From an uncultured Eubacteriales bacterium (GTDB lineage: Bacteria > Bacillota > Clostridia > Christensenellales > UMGS416), in assembly GCA_900542005.1 (NCBI GenBank), contig UQLW01000026.1, positions 1 through 42,952 on the forward strand: 42,952 bases of DNA, given 5' to 3'. Shown piece by piece: positions 25,206 through 33,120 of this stretch. Every line of letters begins with the position of its first letter. Position 1 is the first letter of the stretch. A model generated the notes under the pieces. It saw only the letters and a list, made by a program, of their open reading frames with translations, made no database searches and was not told the DNA's origin. Both the position numbers and the translations under genes were made by a program.

Positions 25206-25391
25206 ATGCAATGCGGATGTCCGCTGTGCGGTACGCTTTCTGTCCATGAGGCGCGGGGGATGGATAGCCGCTGCGTCTGCCCGGCCTGCGGGTGGACTTG
25301 CCGGGACTGTATGGGCGACGGGCAGGGCAAATTCACCCCGCTGACCCGGGAGGATGTGCAACGGATGAAAGAAGAGAAAAGCAATCCATAG
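25206..25391 (+). CDS. Small Cys-rich zinc-ribbon-like protein
   Basis: 61 residues with cysteines in CGCPLCG at the start, then CVCPACGWTCRDC; a zinc-ribbon or double knuckle is likely. The C-terminal part (LTREDVQRMKEEKSNP) is charged and helical. AAGGAGG ends 6-7 bases before the ATG, two bases after the rae1 stop, so it is the last gene of the long operon. I do not recognise a named family. Such ribbons often bind RNA or act as adaptors; the company of MrnC, RlmB and Rae1 suggests a ribosome or RNA link (inference). Confidence 0.7.
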   Translation: MQCGCPLCGTLSVHEARGMDSRCVCPACGWTCRDCMGDGQGKFTPLTREDVQRMKEEKSNP

Positions 25392-25470
25392 TTAAGGGCA
25401 ATTCTTAGCATATCCAAAGGGAGCACAGCCCGGTATAATGGGGGTGCAATCTTACTTGAGGAGGCCGAAA

Positions 25471-26781
25471 ATGGCAAAAATTACCTTTATGGGGGCGGGT
25501 AGCTCCGTCTTTGCCAAGAACGTGCTGGGCGACTGCATCCTTTCGCCCGTGCTGCAGGATTCTACCATTGCGCTGTATGATATTGATCCCGTACGGCTGG
25601 AGGATTCCCGCCTGATGCTGACCAATATCAACAACAACCACGGCGGAAAGGCGACCATTGAGGCGTATCTGGGCGTCGAACAGCGCAAGGATGCGCTGCG
25701 CGGCGCAGACTTTGTCATTAACGCCATCCAGGTCGGGCTGTATGAGCCCTGCACGGTGACCGATTTCGAGGTGCCAAAAAAGTACGGCCTGCGCCAGACC
25801 ATTGGCGATACGCTGGGAATCGGCGGTATTTTCCGGGCCCTGCGTACCATCCCGGTGATGATGGACTTCGTCGAGGATATGATGCAGGTATGCCCCAACG
25901 CCTGGTTCCTCAATTATACCAACCCCATGGCGATGCTGACCGGCGCGCTGCTGCGGGCCACCCCCGTTAAGCTGGTAGGGCTTTGCCACAGCGTCCAGGT
26001 TTGCGCCTCCGGCCTGCTGAAGGGCCTGGGCATGGAGTATGACGACACCATCCAGTGGAAAATCGCCGGCATCAACCATATGGCCTGGCTGCTGGAAATC
26101 ACCAAGGACGGCAAGGACCTCTATCCGGAGATCAAACGGCGCGCCCTGGCCCGTACGGAAAAGCATAACGATATGGTGCGCTATGAAATCATGCGCCAGT
26201 TTGGCTATTATGTGACCGAATCCAGCGAGCATAACGCCGAATATATGCCCTATTTCATTAAGGATAAATATCCTGGCCTGATCGATCAGTTCAATATCCC
26301 GCTGGACGAGTATCCGCGACGCTGCGTGGAGCAGATCAAAAAGTGGGAAACCATGCGCAAGGATCTGGTGGAAAACCACGAGCTGACCCACGAACGGACC
26401 CATGAATACGCCGCCCACATCATGGAAGCCATGGTGACCAATCAGCCCTTCAAGTTTGGCGGCAATGTGCTCAATACCTATGGCCAGATTGCCAACCTGC
26501 CCCGGGAAGCCTGTGTGGAGGTGCCCTGCATCGCTGACGCTTCCGGCGTGACCAGCACCATGGTCGGCAGCCTGCCTGTGCAGTGCGCCGCGCTGAACCG
26601 TACCAATATCAACGTGCAGCTCTTAACCATCGAGGCGGCTCTGACCCGGAAAAAGGAATATATTTATCAGGCTGCCTTCATGGATCCGCATACCTCCAGC
26701 GAGCTTTCGCTGGACGATATCCGCAGCCTGTGCGACGACCTGATCGAGGCGCACGGAAGCTGGCTGCCTGAATATCACTAG
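25471..26781 (+). CDS. GH4 glycosidase, alpha-galactosidase/alpha-glucosidase type (MelA-like)
   Basis: 436 residues. Family GH4 enzymes use NAD and Mn(II) to cleave glycosides by oxidation-elimination. GAGSSVFAKNVLGDCIL (residues 8-24) is the dinucleotide fold; QTIGDTLGIGGIFRALRTIP (109-128), NYTNPM (148-153), CHS (172-174, metal-binding Cys) and NHMAW (202-206) follow. The CHS version and RALRTIP are typical of the MelA/AglA-type non-phosphorylated substrate branch rather than 6-phospho-glycosidases (CHEI-type). GAGGAGG precedes ATG 25471, and TATAAT at 25434-25439 is a good -10 without a clear -35. No transporter is adjacent; a bidirectional terminator closes the gene. Confidence 0.88.
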   Translation: MAKITFMGAGSSVFAKNVLGDCILSPVLQDSTIALYDIDPVRLEDSRLMLTNINNNHGGKATIEAYLGVEQRKDALRGADFVINAIQVGLYEPCTVTDFEVPKKYGLRQTIGDTLGIGGIFRALRTIPVMMDFVEDMMQVCPNAWFLNYTNPMAMLTGALLRATPVKLVGLCHSVQVCASGLLKGLGMEYDDTIQWKIAGINHMAWLLEITKDGKDLYPEIKRRALARTEKHNDMVRYEIMRQFGYYVTESSEHNAEYMPYFIKDKYPGLIDQFNIPLDEYPRRCVEQIKKWETMRKDLVENHELTHERTHEYAAHIMEAMVTNQPFKFGGNVLNTYGQIANLPREACVEVPCIADASGVTSTMVGSLPVQCAALNRTNINVQLLTIEAALTRKKEYIYQAAFMDPHTSSELSLDDIRSLCDDLIEAHGSWLPEYH

Positions 26782-26800
26782 GATTTTCCAATTTTTAAGC

Positions 26801-26833
26801 AAAAAAGGCCTTTATTGCATGAAGGCCTTTTTT
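26801..26833. terminator. Bidirectional terminator between the convergent genes
   Basis: AAAAAAGGCCTT (26801-26812) pairs with AAGGCCTTTTTT (26822-26833). T-runs on both strands serve the GH4 gene (plus) and the phospholipase C-like gene ending at 26848 (minus). Confidence 0.9.
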
Positions 26834-26847
26834 GTATGCCATCGCCC

Positions 26848-27438
26848 TCATTCAAACAGAATATGGGCTGATTCGCTCGCCGCTTCTTGCAGCATCTCCA
26901 AAAATGCCGAATAGGGAAGGATATCCTCCTGTAGTGGAGCTGGTAACGCACGCATCAGCTGTTGCGCGTAGCTGATTTCCGCAAGGGCCTCCTGCCTTGT
27001 GATACCCCTGGGCAGGGGGAGGTCCACCGCGCTTTGCGCCTGCATAAGGCCGCCTGCGATCTCGGGGAATTGGGTGCAGACTCGTAGGGCATAGGGCTCA
27101 AGGCAAACGGACTCTCGCTCTTTCGGGGTCAGCTTTAGCCGGTTCCAGTGGTTGCGGAGGCAATCGCGCACCGCTATATCGGAAACAAGATGCGCGCCAT
27201 ATCCCATTATAATGGGTGAAAGCGGCCTTTGATCCGCAAGCCAATCTTGTACATCCCGTTTCCAGACAGCATGTTCCCGCCTCAGATGCGTATACCCCTT
27301 ATCCGCATCGGTATGGCCGGGGCGTGAAAGGACCGCATCCGGCAGGATGTTGCCAAGGAAAAAGGCGGCGGCATCCAGGGTGGGTTTTCGCTGGATCAGC
27401 AGGCGCGCAATATAAAGGTGACAAAGTGGGGATGGCAA
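26848..27438 (-). CDS. Zinc-dependent phospholipase C-like protein
   Basis: 196 residues. PSPLCHLYIARLL at the N-terminus, FFLGNILPDAV, GYTHLRREHAVW and IIMGYGAHLVSDIAVRD give the histidine/aspartate pattern of the zinc-dependent phospholipase C/S1-P1-like helical fold (metal ligands H6, D34, H51 and HLVSD near 103-107). No signal peptide, so it is an intracellular member of unknown substrate. Start is TTG at 27438: AGAGGGTG lies 6-7 bases upstream, and the conserved PSPLCH segment follows directly. It lies 58 bases after the MATE gene on the same strand and may share its transcript. Confidence 0.65.
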   Translation of the reverse strand: MPSPLCHLYIARLLIQRKPTLDAAAFFLGNILPDAVLSRPGHTDADKGYTHLRREHAVWKRDVQDWLADQRPLSPIIMGYGAHLVSDIAVRDCLRNHWNRLKLTPKERESVCLEPYALRVCTQFPEIAGGLMQAQSAVDLPLPRGITRQEALAEISYAQQLMRALPAPLQEDILPYSAFLEMLQEAASESAHILFE

Positions 27439-27496
27439 CTATAACACCCTCTTTCTCTATCGCTCCAACAGCTCCGGTTTGCGCCGCAGCTGATGC

Positions 27497-28891
27497 CTAT
27501 GAGGCGGTAGCCGAGTCACCCGCCTGGGCCATATCCCGGCTGACAGCGCGCTTCATCCATCCGCCAAAGAAATAGTAAAGCATGCTGGGCGCCAAGCCCA
27601 GCACCCAGCCCACCGGTGCGGCAAACCATATGCCCGTTGATCCCCATAGGGAGGATAGCAGCAGGGACAGGCCTATTTTGGATAGAAGCTCGACCACGCT
27701 GGAAATCACCGTAGGAGCAACGGCCCCGATACCCCTTAGGCAGGAATTAAAGAGCCAGATAGCGCCCAGGGCAGGCAGGAATACCGCTTCAATCCGGATC
27801 ATCTGGACGCTGGAAGATAGAATCGCCGCTTGGTCGCCATTGACAAAGAGCAGCGCCAACGGGCGGGCAAAAAGCAGCATCACAGTCATGGATAGGGCAA
27901 TCAGGCCCGAAAGCAGCAGCCCGGCCTTGCGCATCCCCAGGCCGATACGGCCATAGGCCCTTGCCCCATAGTTCTGCCCTGCATAGATCGAAAAGGAGAA
28001 GGCTACCTGGGAAAAGGTGACGGTAATTAGCTGCTCTACCTTGCTGCCGACAGTGTAGGCGGCCACCACATCGGAGCCAAAAGAATTGATTACGCGGGTG
28101 ATAACCAGCATACCCACGCTTAAGGTGAGATTTTGCAGCAGCATGGGCCCGGCAATGCGAAAAAAGGAGCCCAATAAAGCCCGCTGCACCGGCATATGCT
28201 CCCGGGTAAACCGAAGCTCGGGATATCGCTTCCACATATAGGCTATGCATAAAAGGGAAGAAACCAGCTGGGCAATCACCGTAGCCCATGCAACCCCGGC
28301 CACCCCGGCATGCAGCCAGAGCACAAAGGCCAAATCCAGCGCAATATTCAGGAGGCTGCACAGGATCAGAAAATACAGGGGCGTCCGGCTGTCTCCGATG
28401 GCCCGCAGGATAGAGGCGGCAGCATTATAAAAAAGAGAGGCGATCATCAGCCCGCAGGTGATGCGGATATAGCAGATGGAGCCTTCGATAATGTTAGGCG
28501 GCGTTCCCAGCAGGCGCATCATGGGCTCTGCGCTGAAGAAGGCGGCCAGCCCAAAGACCGCCGATCCCAGCAGGGTCATATACAGGGCGTGCGCTACAGT
28601 GCGCTTTACCTGCCCTCCGTCCTTTGCGCCCCAGGCCTGGGACACAAGGATGGACAGGGCGTTGGTTATCGCGTTGGCTGCCATGACAAACATGCTGTAG
28701 GTCGAGCTCGTAGCGCCTACCGAGGCCAATGCCTCCGCGCTGACAAACTTACCCAGCACGACCGTGTCTACCATATTGTAGAACAGCTGAAAAACCGAAC
28801 CGGCCAGCATGGGGAGGGCAAAGAGGATCAGCAGGCGCATCGGATTCCCCTGCGTCAAATCCAGCGCAGAGGATCGCAGGCTCTTCTTCAT
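27497..28891 (-). CDS. MATE-family efflux transporter
   Basis: 464 residues, about twelve membrane segments in two six-helix bundles. The N-terminus (LDLTQGNPMRLLILFALPMLAGSVFQLFYNMVDTVVLG) is the typical clostridial NorM/DinF-like MatE start; GQNYGARAYGRIGLGMRKAG lies at the domain joint. These proteins export cationic drugs or metabolites by Na+ or H+ antiport. ATG 28891 follows AAAGGGG by 11 bases; a TTG one codon earlier is a possible alternative. A strong promoter lies 75 bases upstream. The short leader has a 12-base direct repeat (28918-28929 and 28938-28949). Confidence 0.9.
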   Translation of the reverse strand: MKKSLRSSALDLTQGNPMRLLILFALPMLAGSVFQLFYNMVDTVVLGKFVSAEALASVGATSSTYSMFVMAANAITNALSILVSQAWGAKDGGQVKRTVAHALYMTLLGSAVFGLAAFFSAEPMMRLLGTPPNIIEGSICYIRITCGLMIASLFYNAAASILRAIGDSRTPLYFLILCSLLNIALDLAFVLWLHAGVAGVAWATVIAQLVSSLLCIAYMWKRYPELRFTREHMPVQRALLGSFFRIAGPMLLQNLTLSVGMLVITRVINSFGSDVVAAYTVGSKVEQLITVTFSQVAFSFSIYAGQNYGARAYGRIGLGMRKAGLLLSGLIALSMTVMLLFARPLALLFVNGDQAAILSSSVQMIRIEAVFLPALGAIWLFNSCLRGIGAVAPTVISSVVELLSKIGLSLLLSSLWGSTGIWFAAPVGWVLGLAPSMLYYFFGGWMKRAVSRDMAQAGDSATAS

Positions 28892-28965
28892 CAATCAGGC
28901 TACCCCTTTCTCGGCAGGGCTTCCCGGCATTTTTACCGGCTTCCCGGCAGGAAAACCCCTTTGTT

Positions 28966-28994
28966 ATTATATTTGCTTTATTCTGCCGCCGCAA
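28966..28994 (-). promoter_or_regulatory. Promoter of the MATE gene
   Basis: TTGCGG (28994-28989), 17 bases, TATAAT (28971-28966) on the minus strand. Confidence 0.7.
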
Positions 28995-29138
28995 GGGATT
29001 ATAGGTTATCACGTTCCCTTTTCTTCACCTCTCCTGGTTGCCTTTGCCGGGTTGACGGCCGCCATCAATGGGCTGCCGAGGCCGCTGAGCTGCACAAGCC
29101 CGGCAGGGCGAGGCATAGACGGCTGACCCATAGCAGGT

Positions 29139-29174
29139 AAGCCCTCCGGCGCTGTATACAGCGCCGGAGGGCTT
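29139..29174. repeat. Perfect 36-base palindrome in the 28895-29218 gap
   Basis: The 18 bases from 29139 are exactly complementary to the next 18, centred between 29156 and 29157 (GCTGTATACAGC at the middle). It lies 45 bases past the end of the acetyltransferase gene at 29219. Neither strand has a following T-run, so it is not a standard terminator. The rest of the 324-base gap holds the MATE promoter and no gene. Confidence 0.75.
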
Positions 29175-29218
29175 GCTGATGTGGTGATTTTAAGCGTGCC
29201 GGATGGGGAATCCAAGCA

Positions 29219-29863
29219 TCAGCGGATTATGGAATGGCTATGAATATAGAATTCCTCCTGGCAGGGCAGGTACTTTTTCTCCATCGGTTCAAAGCCCTCG
29301 TCAAAACGCAGCGCCTCCTGTTCGTCAAAGGTATAGGCGGGGCTTTCGTTGTAAACCCACATCCGCCCATCCAGTGCGCCAGGCTTCAGCTCCTTTACCA
29401 TCATGGCCGATGGGAAAATTCCTCCCTCCAGGCATACGTTATACTTTTTCGAGCTCTTGAACCCACGGCTTACATAGTTGGAGGGGTTGCCAAAGATGAC
29501 GATACCATCATAATCCATATCCAATGCGATATGAAAGGAATGCTTGATCAGCTTCTTTCCATACCCCTGGCGCTGGTATTCGGGCGCAATGCTGACCGGG
29601 CCGAAGGTGAGGATGGGCTTTTCATTTCCATCTTCATCCGTCAGCCGGTTATGGGTATACATGATGCTGCCGATGACCTGGCCGTCCAGTTCCATCACCA
29701 GATCAAGCTCCGGCAAAAAATCCGGATGATTCCGAAGAATATGGGCCAAATAGTGCTCCGTACAGCCTGGAGTATAGAGATTCCAAAAGGCTTTTCTCGT
29801 GATTTCCTCCACCCGGCGATAGTCGGCCGGCTCCTCCCGGCGAATGACAACCATTGGGCTCAT
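29219..29863 (-). CDS. GNAT-family N-acetyltransferase
   Basis: 214 residues. VVIRREEPADYRRVEEITRKAF starts the GNAT fold; ILTFGPVSIAPEYQRQGYGKKLIKHSFHIA at about 85-115 contains the acetyl-CoA pyrophosphate loop QRQGYG, followed by GIVIFGNPSNYVSRGFKSSKKY. The C-terminal 60 residues (GGIFPSAMMVKELKPGALDG...) are as in predicted YhbS-like acetyltransferases. GGAGG lies 8 bases before the ATG at 29863. It stands alone. Substrate unknown. Confidence 0.85.
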   Translation of the reverse strand: MSPMVVIRREEPADYRRVEEITRKAFWNLYTPGCTEHYLAHILRNHPDFLPELDLVMELDGQVIGSIMYTHNRLTDEDGNEKPILTFGPVSIAPEYQRQGYGKKLIKHSFHIALDMDYDGIVIFGNPSNYVSRGFKSSKKYNVCLEGGIFPSAMMVKELKPGALDGRMWVYNESPAYTFDEQEALRFDEGFEPMEKKYLPCQEEFYIHSHSIIR

Positions 29864-29970
29864 CGTTCAGACCTCCATCTATTTTCTTAGGGCCTATCCT
29901 AGGGTATCACATCTGCTGGCCTTTGAAAAGGGGAGAGGGGGACAAGCATCAGCCTTAGCATCATGCGGAA

Positions 29971-29990
29971 AGGGCGGCGAAAGCCGCCCT
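29971..29990 (-). terminator. Hairpin terminator of the acetyltransferase/phosphotransferase unit
   Basis: AGGGCGGC-GAAA-GCCGCCCT on the plus strand (minus-strand loop TTTC), 25 bases past the stop at 30015. The minus-strand T-run is short (TTCCGC), so efficiency is uncertain. Confidence 0.5.
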
Positions 29991-30014
29991 CTTATCGGTA
30001 GGGCCGAGCGGCGC

Positions 30015-30599
30015 CTAAATGCGCTCTACAAAGTGGTTTTCATACATATTCCAATATTTTTTGTATACCCGGCCCTCCTGGCCATCAAAATTCAGCTGAT
30101 ACATCCTGAAGATAACCGGGAAGTCCTTGGGCTGCCACTGCTCTTCATAGGAATAGCAGTATTTCATGCCGAGTCTTTGCATCACAGCGCCGCTGCGGGG
30201 ATTCTTGACGTCATGGGTTGCGGTAATGTAGGGAAGGCCGTCCTTTCTTACCTGCTCTACAACGGCTGCCGCTGCTTCGGATACGATCCCTTTGTGCCAG
30301 TATTCTTTCCGCAAGGCGTATCCAAAATCATGGCTTTCATCCATATCCACCTGGATATAGCCGATGGGTACATCGTCCTGCTTGAGGCAGATGGCATAGG
30401 CATATCCCTGAGGCCCGGCATAACTCGCCGCATACCTTTCCTCGAAGAACCTACGCGCGTCCTCGCAGCTTTTCGCCGGAAACCACGGCAGAAAGGTGTT
30501 GACCTCCTCGTCCTTTAAAATCAGATACAGCGCTTCGATGTCTTTCTCTGTAAATCTTCTTAAAATCAGGCGTTCCGTCTCCAGGGTAGGGGTGTTCAT
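30015..30599 (-). CDS. GNAT-family N-acetyltransferase, RimJ/RimL type
   Basis: 194 residues. LETERLILRRFTEKDIEALYLIL is the classic RimJ/RimL start; FGYALRKEYWHKGIVSEAAAAVVEQ gives the acetyl-CoA-binding loop region (here WHKGIVSEA) and NPRSGAVMQRLGMKYCYSYEEQW the following strand-helix. Such enzymes acetylate protein N-termini, amino acids or antibiotics. Its ATG overlaps the stop of the phosphotransferase gene by ATGA, so the two are translated together. The pairing with a phosphotransferase recalls aminoglycoside-modifying cassettes, but no resistance function can be asserted. Confidence 0.85.
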   Translation of the reverse strand: MNTPTLETERLILRRFTEKDIEALYLILKDEEVNTFLPWFPAKSCEDARRFFEERYAASYAGPQGYAYAICLKQDDVPIGYIQVDMDESHDFGYALRKEYWHKGIVSEAAAAVVEQVRKDGLPYITATHDVKNPRSGAVMQRLGMKYCYSYEEQWQPKDFPVIFRMYQLNFDGQEGRVYKKYWNMYENHFVERI

Positions 30600-31480
30600 C
30601 CTATCGCATCCTCCTTCGTTATGCTTTCATATTCATCCAAGATCACATGAACCGTATAGCGGGCGTTGCCGGAAACCACGGGATCCGCCGCATGATAGGT
30701 CAAAAGCGCCTTCCACAGGGCCCACCCTCTTGCGCGGTTTACCGTCCCCACATCCAAGCCCTGCAAAAAGATCCGCCTGGCCTGGTTGTCAAAATACGTC
30801 CAGGCCATCGCATAGTCACAGGCCGGATCGCCAACGCCCATGATCCCAAAATCAATCACGCCGCACAAACCGCCGTCCTTGATCAAAAGGTTCCCCGGCG
30901 CAATATCGCCGTGCAGCCATACCGGCGCCCGCTCCCACTGGGAGGCAACGGCCTGCGCCCATATCCGGCGGATTCGATCGGCCGGCAGTACGCTTCCCAG
31001 CGTGCGCAGAGACTCCTCTACCTGGCCGCCATAAACAGAGGGGCTTGAACCGCGGAAAAAGTTATGCGCTCCCGCCGCTGGCCCGTCTTCAGTCGGAACG
31101 CGCTGCAGCTCCTGCAGGAAGGCTGAAAGCTCCCTGGCAATCCGCGATTGATCAGGCGTTTGGATGCCAAGCAGCGGCTCACCCTCGATGTATTGATTGA
31201 CAGACCATGGGAAGGGATAATAGCAGGTCGCCTTTCCCTGGGCGATGGGGCGTGAAATAGCCATCGTCAGGTGTTCTGACAGATAGGGGAGCCATTTCGC
31301 TTCTTTTTCAATTTGGGGGACATAGGCGTCCCCGCTCGGCAGGCGAACGGTCATCTCCCGGCCCAAATGGAAGGTTCTGTTATCATGCCCGCTGCGGCTT
31401 ACCGGCCGGATGTCTAACCCCGCCCATTGGGGGAACTGCTCGCCTACCAGCCGCACCACCATTTCCGTTGTAATGTCCAA
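30596..31480 (-). CDS. Aminoglycoside phosphotransferase (APH)-family kinase
   Basis: 294 residues. The kinase-like fold shows TVRLPSGDAYVPQIEKEAKWLPYL (ATP-binding strands, conserved E/K region), WLHGDIAPGNLLIKDGGLCGVIDFG (catalytic HGD-x-x-x-x-N and metal-binding IDFG) and DPACDYAMAWTYF, a pattern close to APH(2'')/Mph-type and many metabolic kinases. TTG at 31480 is chosen: AAAGGAG lies 8 bases before it. The frame remains open to 31552, but that stretch is the promoter itself (see 31523-31552), so it cannot be coding. Translationally coupled to the RimJ/RimL-type acetyltransferase. Substrate unknown. Confidence 0.85.
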   Translation of the reverse strand: MDITTEMVVRLVGEQFPQWAGLDIRPVSRSGHDNRTFHLGREMTVRLPSGDAYVPQIEKEAKWLPYLSEHLTMAISRPIAQGKATCYYPFPWSVNQYIEGEPLLGIQTPDQSRIARELSAFLQELQRVPTEDGPAAGAHNFFRGSSPSVYGGQVEESLRTLGSVLPADRIRRIWAQAVASQWERAPVWLHGDIAPGNLLIKDGGLCGVIDFGIMGVGDPACDYAMAWTYFDNQARRIFLQGLDVGTVNRARGWALWKALLTYHAADPVVSGNARYTVHVILDEYESITKEDAIG

Positions 31481-31522
31481 TATACAGTCTCCTTTCGTAG
31501 GTTGTGGCTTATCCGTATTTGT

Positions 31523-31552
31523 ATTATAGTCTGAAATCAGAGGAAGGATCAA
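31523..31552 (-). promoter_or_regulatory. Promoter of the phosphotransferase-acetyltransferase pair
   Basis: TTGATC (31552-31547), 18 bases, TATAAT (31528-31523) on the minus strand, 43 bases before the TTG start at 31480. Confidence 0.75.
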
Positions 31553-31570
31553 CCTACAGATTGATTCATA

Positions 31571-31610
31571 AAGAAAAAGTAGGGGAGCCGTAAGTAACCT
31601 TACGGCTCCC
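31571..31610 (-). terminator. Terminator of the CD3324-family gene
   Basis: A 12-bp stem with tetraloop (31583-31594 with 31599-31610), followed on the minus strand by ACTTTTTCTTT. The gene ends at 31616. Confidence 0.85.
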
Positions 31611-31615
31611 TGCTT

Positions 31616-31888
31616 TCATTCATTCCGCTTTCGTTGCGCGGCAAGGATCTTTTCAATTGCCTTCAATGAAAGGCGGTATTGCTCTGCCAGCGTCTTATCG
31701 TCAACGCCGTGTTGATGGGCCTGATAAATTTCCATATCGCGCTGCCGGTACAGGGCTCGGGAACCATTTTGGCTTCCCCAGGACTTCCGCTTGCTGCTGG
31801 GAATATAAAGGTAACCGCCGTCCATGTAGCGTTGGATTTCTTTTATCAGGTCAGCCGGTAATACATCGGTTGCAGATTGATAGCTCAT
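31616..31888 (-). CDS. CD3324-family small DNA-binding protein
   Basis: 90 residues. SATDVLPADLIKEIQRYMDGGYLYIPSSKRKSWG and the C-terminal helix-turn-helix (DKTLAEQYRLSLKAIEKILAAQRKR) match the CD3324 family of Clostridia, Mor/transposon-regulator-like proteins thought to be transcription factors. ATG 31888 is chosen (AAGGAG 6 bases upstream); ATG 31891 is only 3 bases from that site. The frame is open to a TTG at 31975 but that region is the leader, which contains its own peptide and hairpins. The ribosome site can be sequestered in a hairpin, so translation control is likely. Confidence 0.8.
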   Translation of the reverse strand: MSYQSATDVLPADLIKEIQRYMDGGYLYIPSSKRKSWGSQNGSRALYRQRDMEIYQAHQHGVDDKTLAEQYRLSLKAIEKILAAQRKRNE

Positions 31889-31896
31889 CATGCTCT

Positions 31897-31990
31897 CCTT
31901 AATTGGTATCGTCTCCCAATAAGGCATAGCAAAGGCTATTTCAAATCGTCTAGGCCGGAACAGCATGGATCGCAATAGCTTTTGCTATGC
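31897..31990 (-). promoter_or_regulatory. Structured leader of the CD3324-family gene
   Basis: 31974-31990 and 31924-31940 are complementary over 17 bases with one mismatch (loop 33 bases); each arm can also fold on itself (ATAGC-x4-GCTAT). Next to it, 31916-31924 pairs with 31897-31906 (one bulge), covering the AAGG of the ribosome site at 31895-31900. The leader peptide stop (31950-31952) falls in the large loop. Layout resembles translational attenuators; function is inferred. Confidence 0.5.
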
Positions 31991-32015
31991 GATCAGTTTT
32001 GAACAGTACGCGCAT
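31950..32015 (-). CDS. Putative leader peptide, 21 residues
   Basis: ATG at 32015 with GGAGAGGTGA 7 bases upstream encodes MRVLFKTDRIAKAIAIHAVPA and stops at TAG 31950. It lies between the promoter at 32061-32089 and the CD3324-family gene, and its second half forms one arm of the leader stem. No homology recognised. Either a regulatory leader peptide or the stub of a lost gene; the strong ribosome site favours real translation. Confidence 0.5.
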   Translation of the reverse strand: MRVLFKTDRIAKAIAIHAVPA

Positions 32016-32060
32016 AGGGGAATCACCTCTCCAGAAGAATCATTGGTCTGAACGGTTTGC

Positions 32061-32089
32061 ATTTTACCACGGACGGTGCAATTTTTCAA
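32061..32089 (-). promoter_or_regulatory. Promoter of the leader peptide and CD3324-family gene
   Basis: TTGAAA (32089-32084), 17 bases, TAAAAT (32066-32061) on the minus strand. The rest of 32016-32250 is AT-rich and shows no gene, nor a clear terminator for the sirtuin gene. Confidence 0.65.
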
Positions 32090-32250
32090 GCTCCTGCCCA
32101 TGTATACCGATCAATCATCCTTTCCAGCTTTCATTTGGGGCAGCAGAGCGGGAAGTTTTTATTTCGGACTCTTCTCTGATTTTATCCTGTGTTTTCTGCC
32201 GCTAATAGGCCAAAGCATCCATGGTGTTTATGGTACATAAGTGCACTCTC

Positions 32251-33120
32251 TTATCTTAAATCTTTTAATACCGCAGATATATCCGCATTCATGCAAATCG
32301 CTTGCTTGGCAATTTCCCTAGGTGCTACAGCCTCGCCGTAGTTAATGCATGCATAAGTTGCATAGCGGTTCTGTGCAGTCATTTTCCAAAAAGGGTATTT
32401 TATGATGACGGGCGTATTTTCTCCAACACCGAGTTCCAAAAACAAAATGTGCATGCCTTTATGCCGTCTGATAAAATCCTCATAGCGATTCGCCGCTGCA
32501 TACCATCCATCGTCCTGCACAAAAGAGTTATCGCACCGCAAGTTCATTGTCATAGGCGCGCCGCAAACAGGGCATTTGGGAATCAATTCTGACGGGATTT
32601 TCAATCCCTTTTGCTCTGCTACCATTTGCCGCACCGCTTCTTCGTTATCATAGGTCATATTGTGGCAAGCTTTCGAGCATTGCCATAAACCATAATCACC
32701 CTGCGTATAGAACAGACGCTTTTTATCAAAGCCCGCCTTCTGGAATTGATGGTCTACATTGGTTGTCAATACAAAATAGTCCTTATCTTGGACAAGCCCT
32801 AACAAGTCTGCGTAAGGTGCTCCCACCTCTATGTCATAGCGGTTGATATAGATATGCTTTGACCACCACGCCCAGTATTCTTCCAGCGAATTGTACGGAT
32901 AAAAACCGCCTGAATACATATCGGTAAAGCCGTATTTTTCACGAAAATCTGCAAAGTATCTTTCAAAGCGTTCCCCGTCATAAGTAAACCCCGCCGAGGT
33001 GGACATTCCCGCACCCGCACCTACTACAATAGCGTTGGCATTTTCTATTTCATTTTTCAGCCTGTCAATCTGCTCGGAGTAACTCACGGTAGATGGTATA
33101 GTCTGTTTCCTTAAAAACAT
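32251..33120 (-). CDS. Class M sirtuin (SirTM), predicted protein ADP-ribosyltransferase
   Basis: 289 residues. The sirtuin NAD pocket GAGAGMSTSAGF (34-45) and TTNVD (119-123) are present, with zinc cysteines C148/C152 and C183/C186. The catalytic histidine of deacetylating sirtuins is replaced by Gln140 (FYTQGDYG), as in the SirTM class described in Staphylococcus and Streptococcus, which ADP-ribosylates rather than deacetylates. There the target is a lipoylated GcvH-like protein; no such gene is seen here. ATG 33120 follows GAGGTGA by 6 bases and overlaps the macrodomain gene by 56 bases, so the two are translationally coupled. Low GC compared with the flanks. Confidence 0.9.
   Translation of the reverse strand: MFLRKQTIPSTVSYSEQIDRLKNEIENANAIVVGAGAGMSTSAGFTYDGERFERYFADFREKYGFTDMYSGGFYPYNSLEEYWAWWSKHIYINRYDIEVGAPYADLLGLVQDKDYFVLTTNVDHQFQKAGFDKKRLFYTQGDYGLWQCSKACHNMTYDNEEAVRQMVAEQKGLKIPSELIPKCPVCGAPMTMNLRCDNSFVQDDGWYAAANRYEDFIRRHKGMHILFLELGVGENTPVIIKYPFWKMTAQNRYATYACINYGEAVAPREIAKQAICMNADISAVLKDLR

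Noticed and set aside
25405..26418. 337-codon antisense frame in the GH4 gene
   Set aside because: Shadow of the GH4 reading frame; lacks a start context and any known motif.
31889..31975. N-terminal extension of the CD3324-family protein from a TTG at 31975
   Set aside because: The strong ribosome site lies inside this extension and the conserved family sequence starts after it; the region is better explained as leader RNA.
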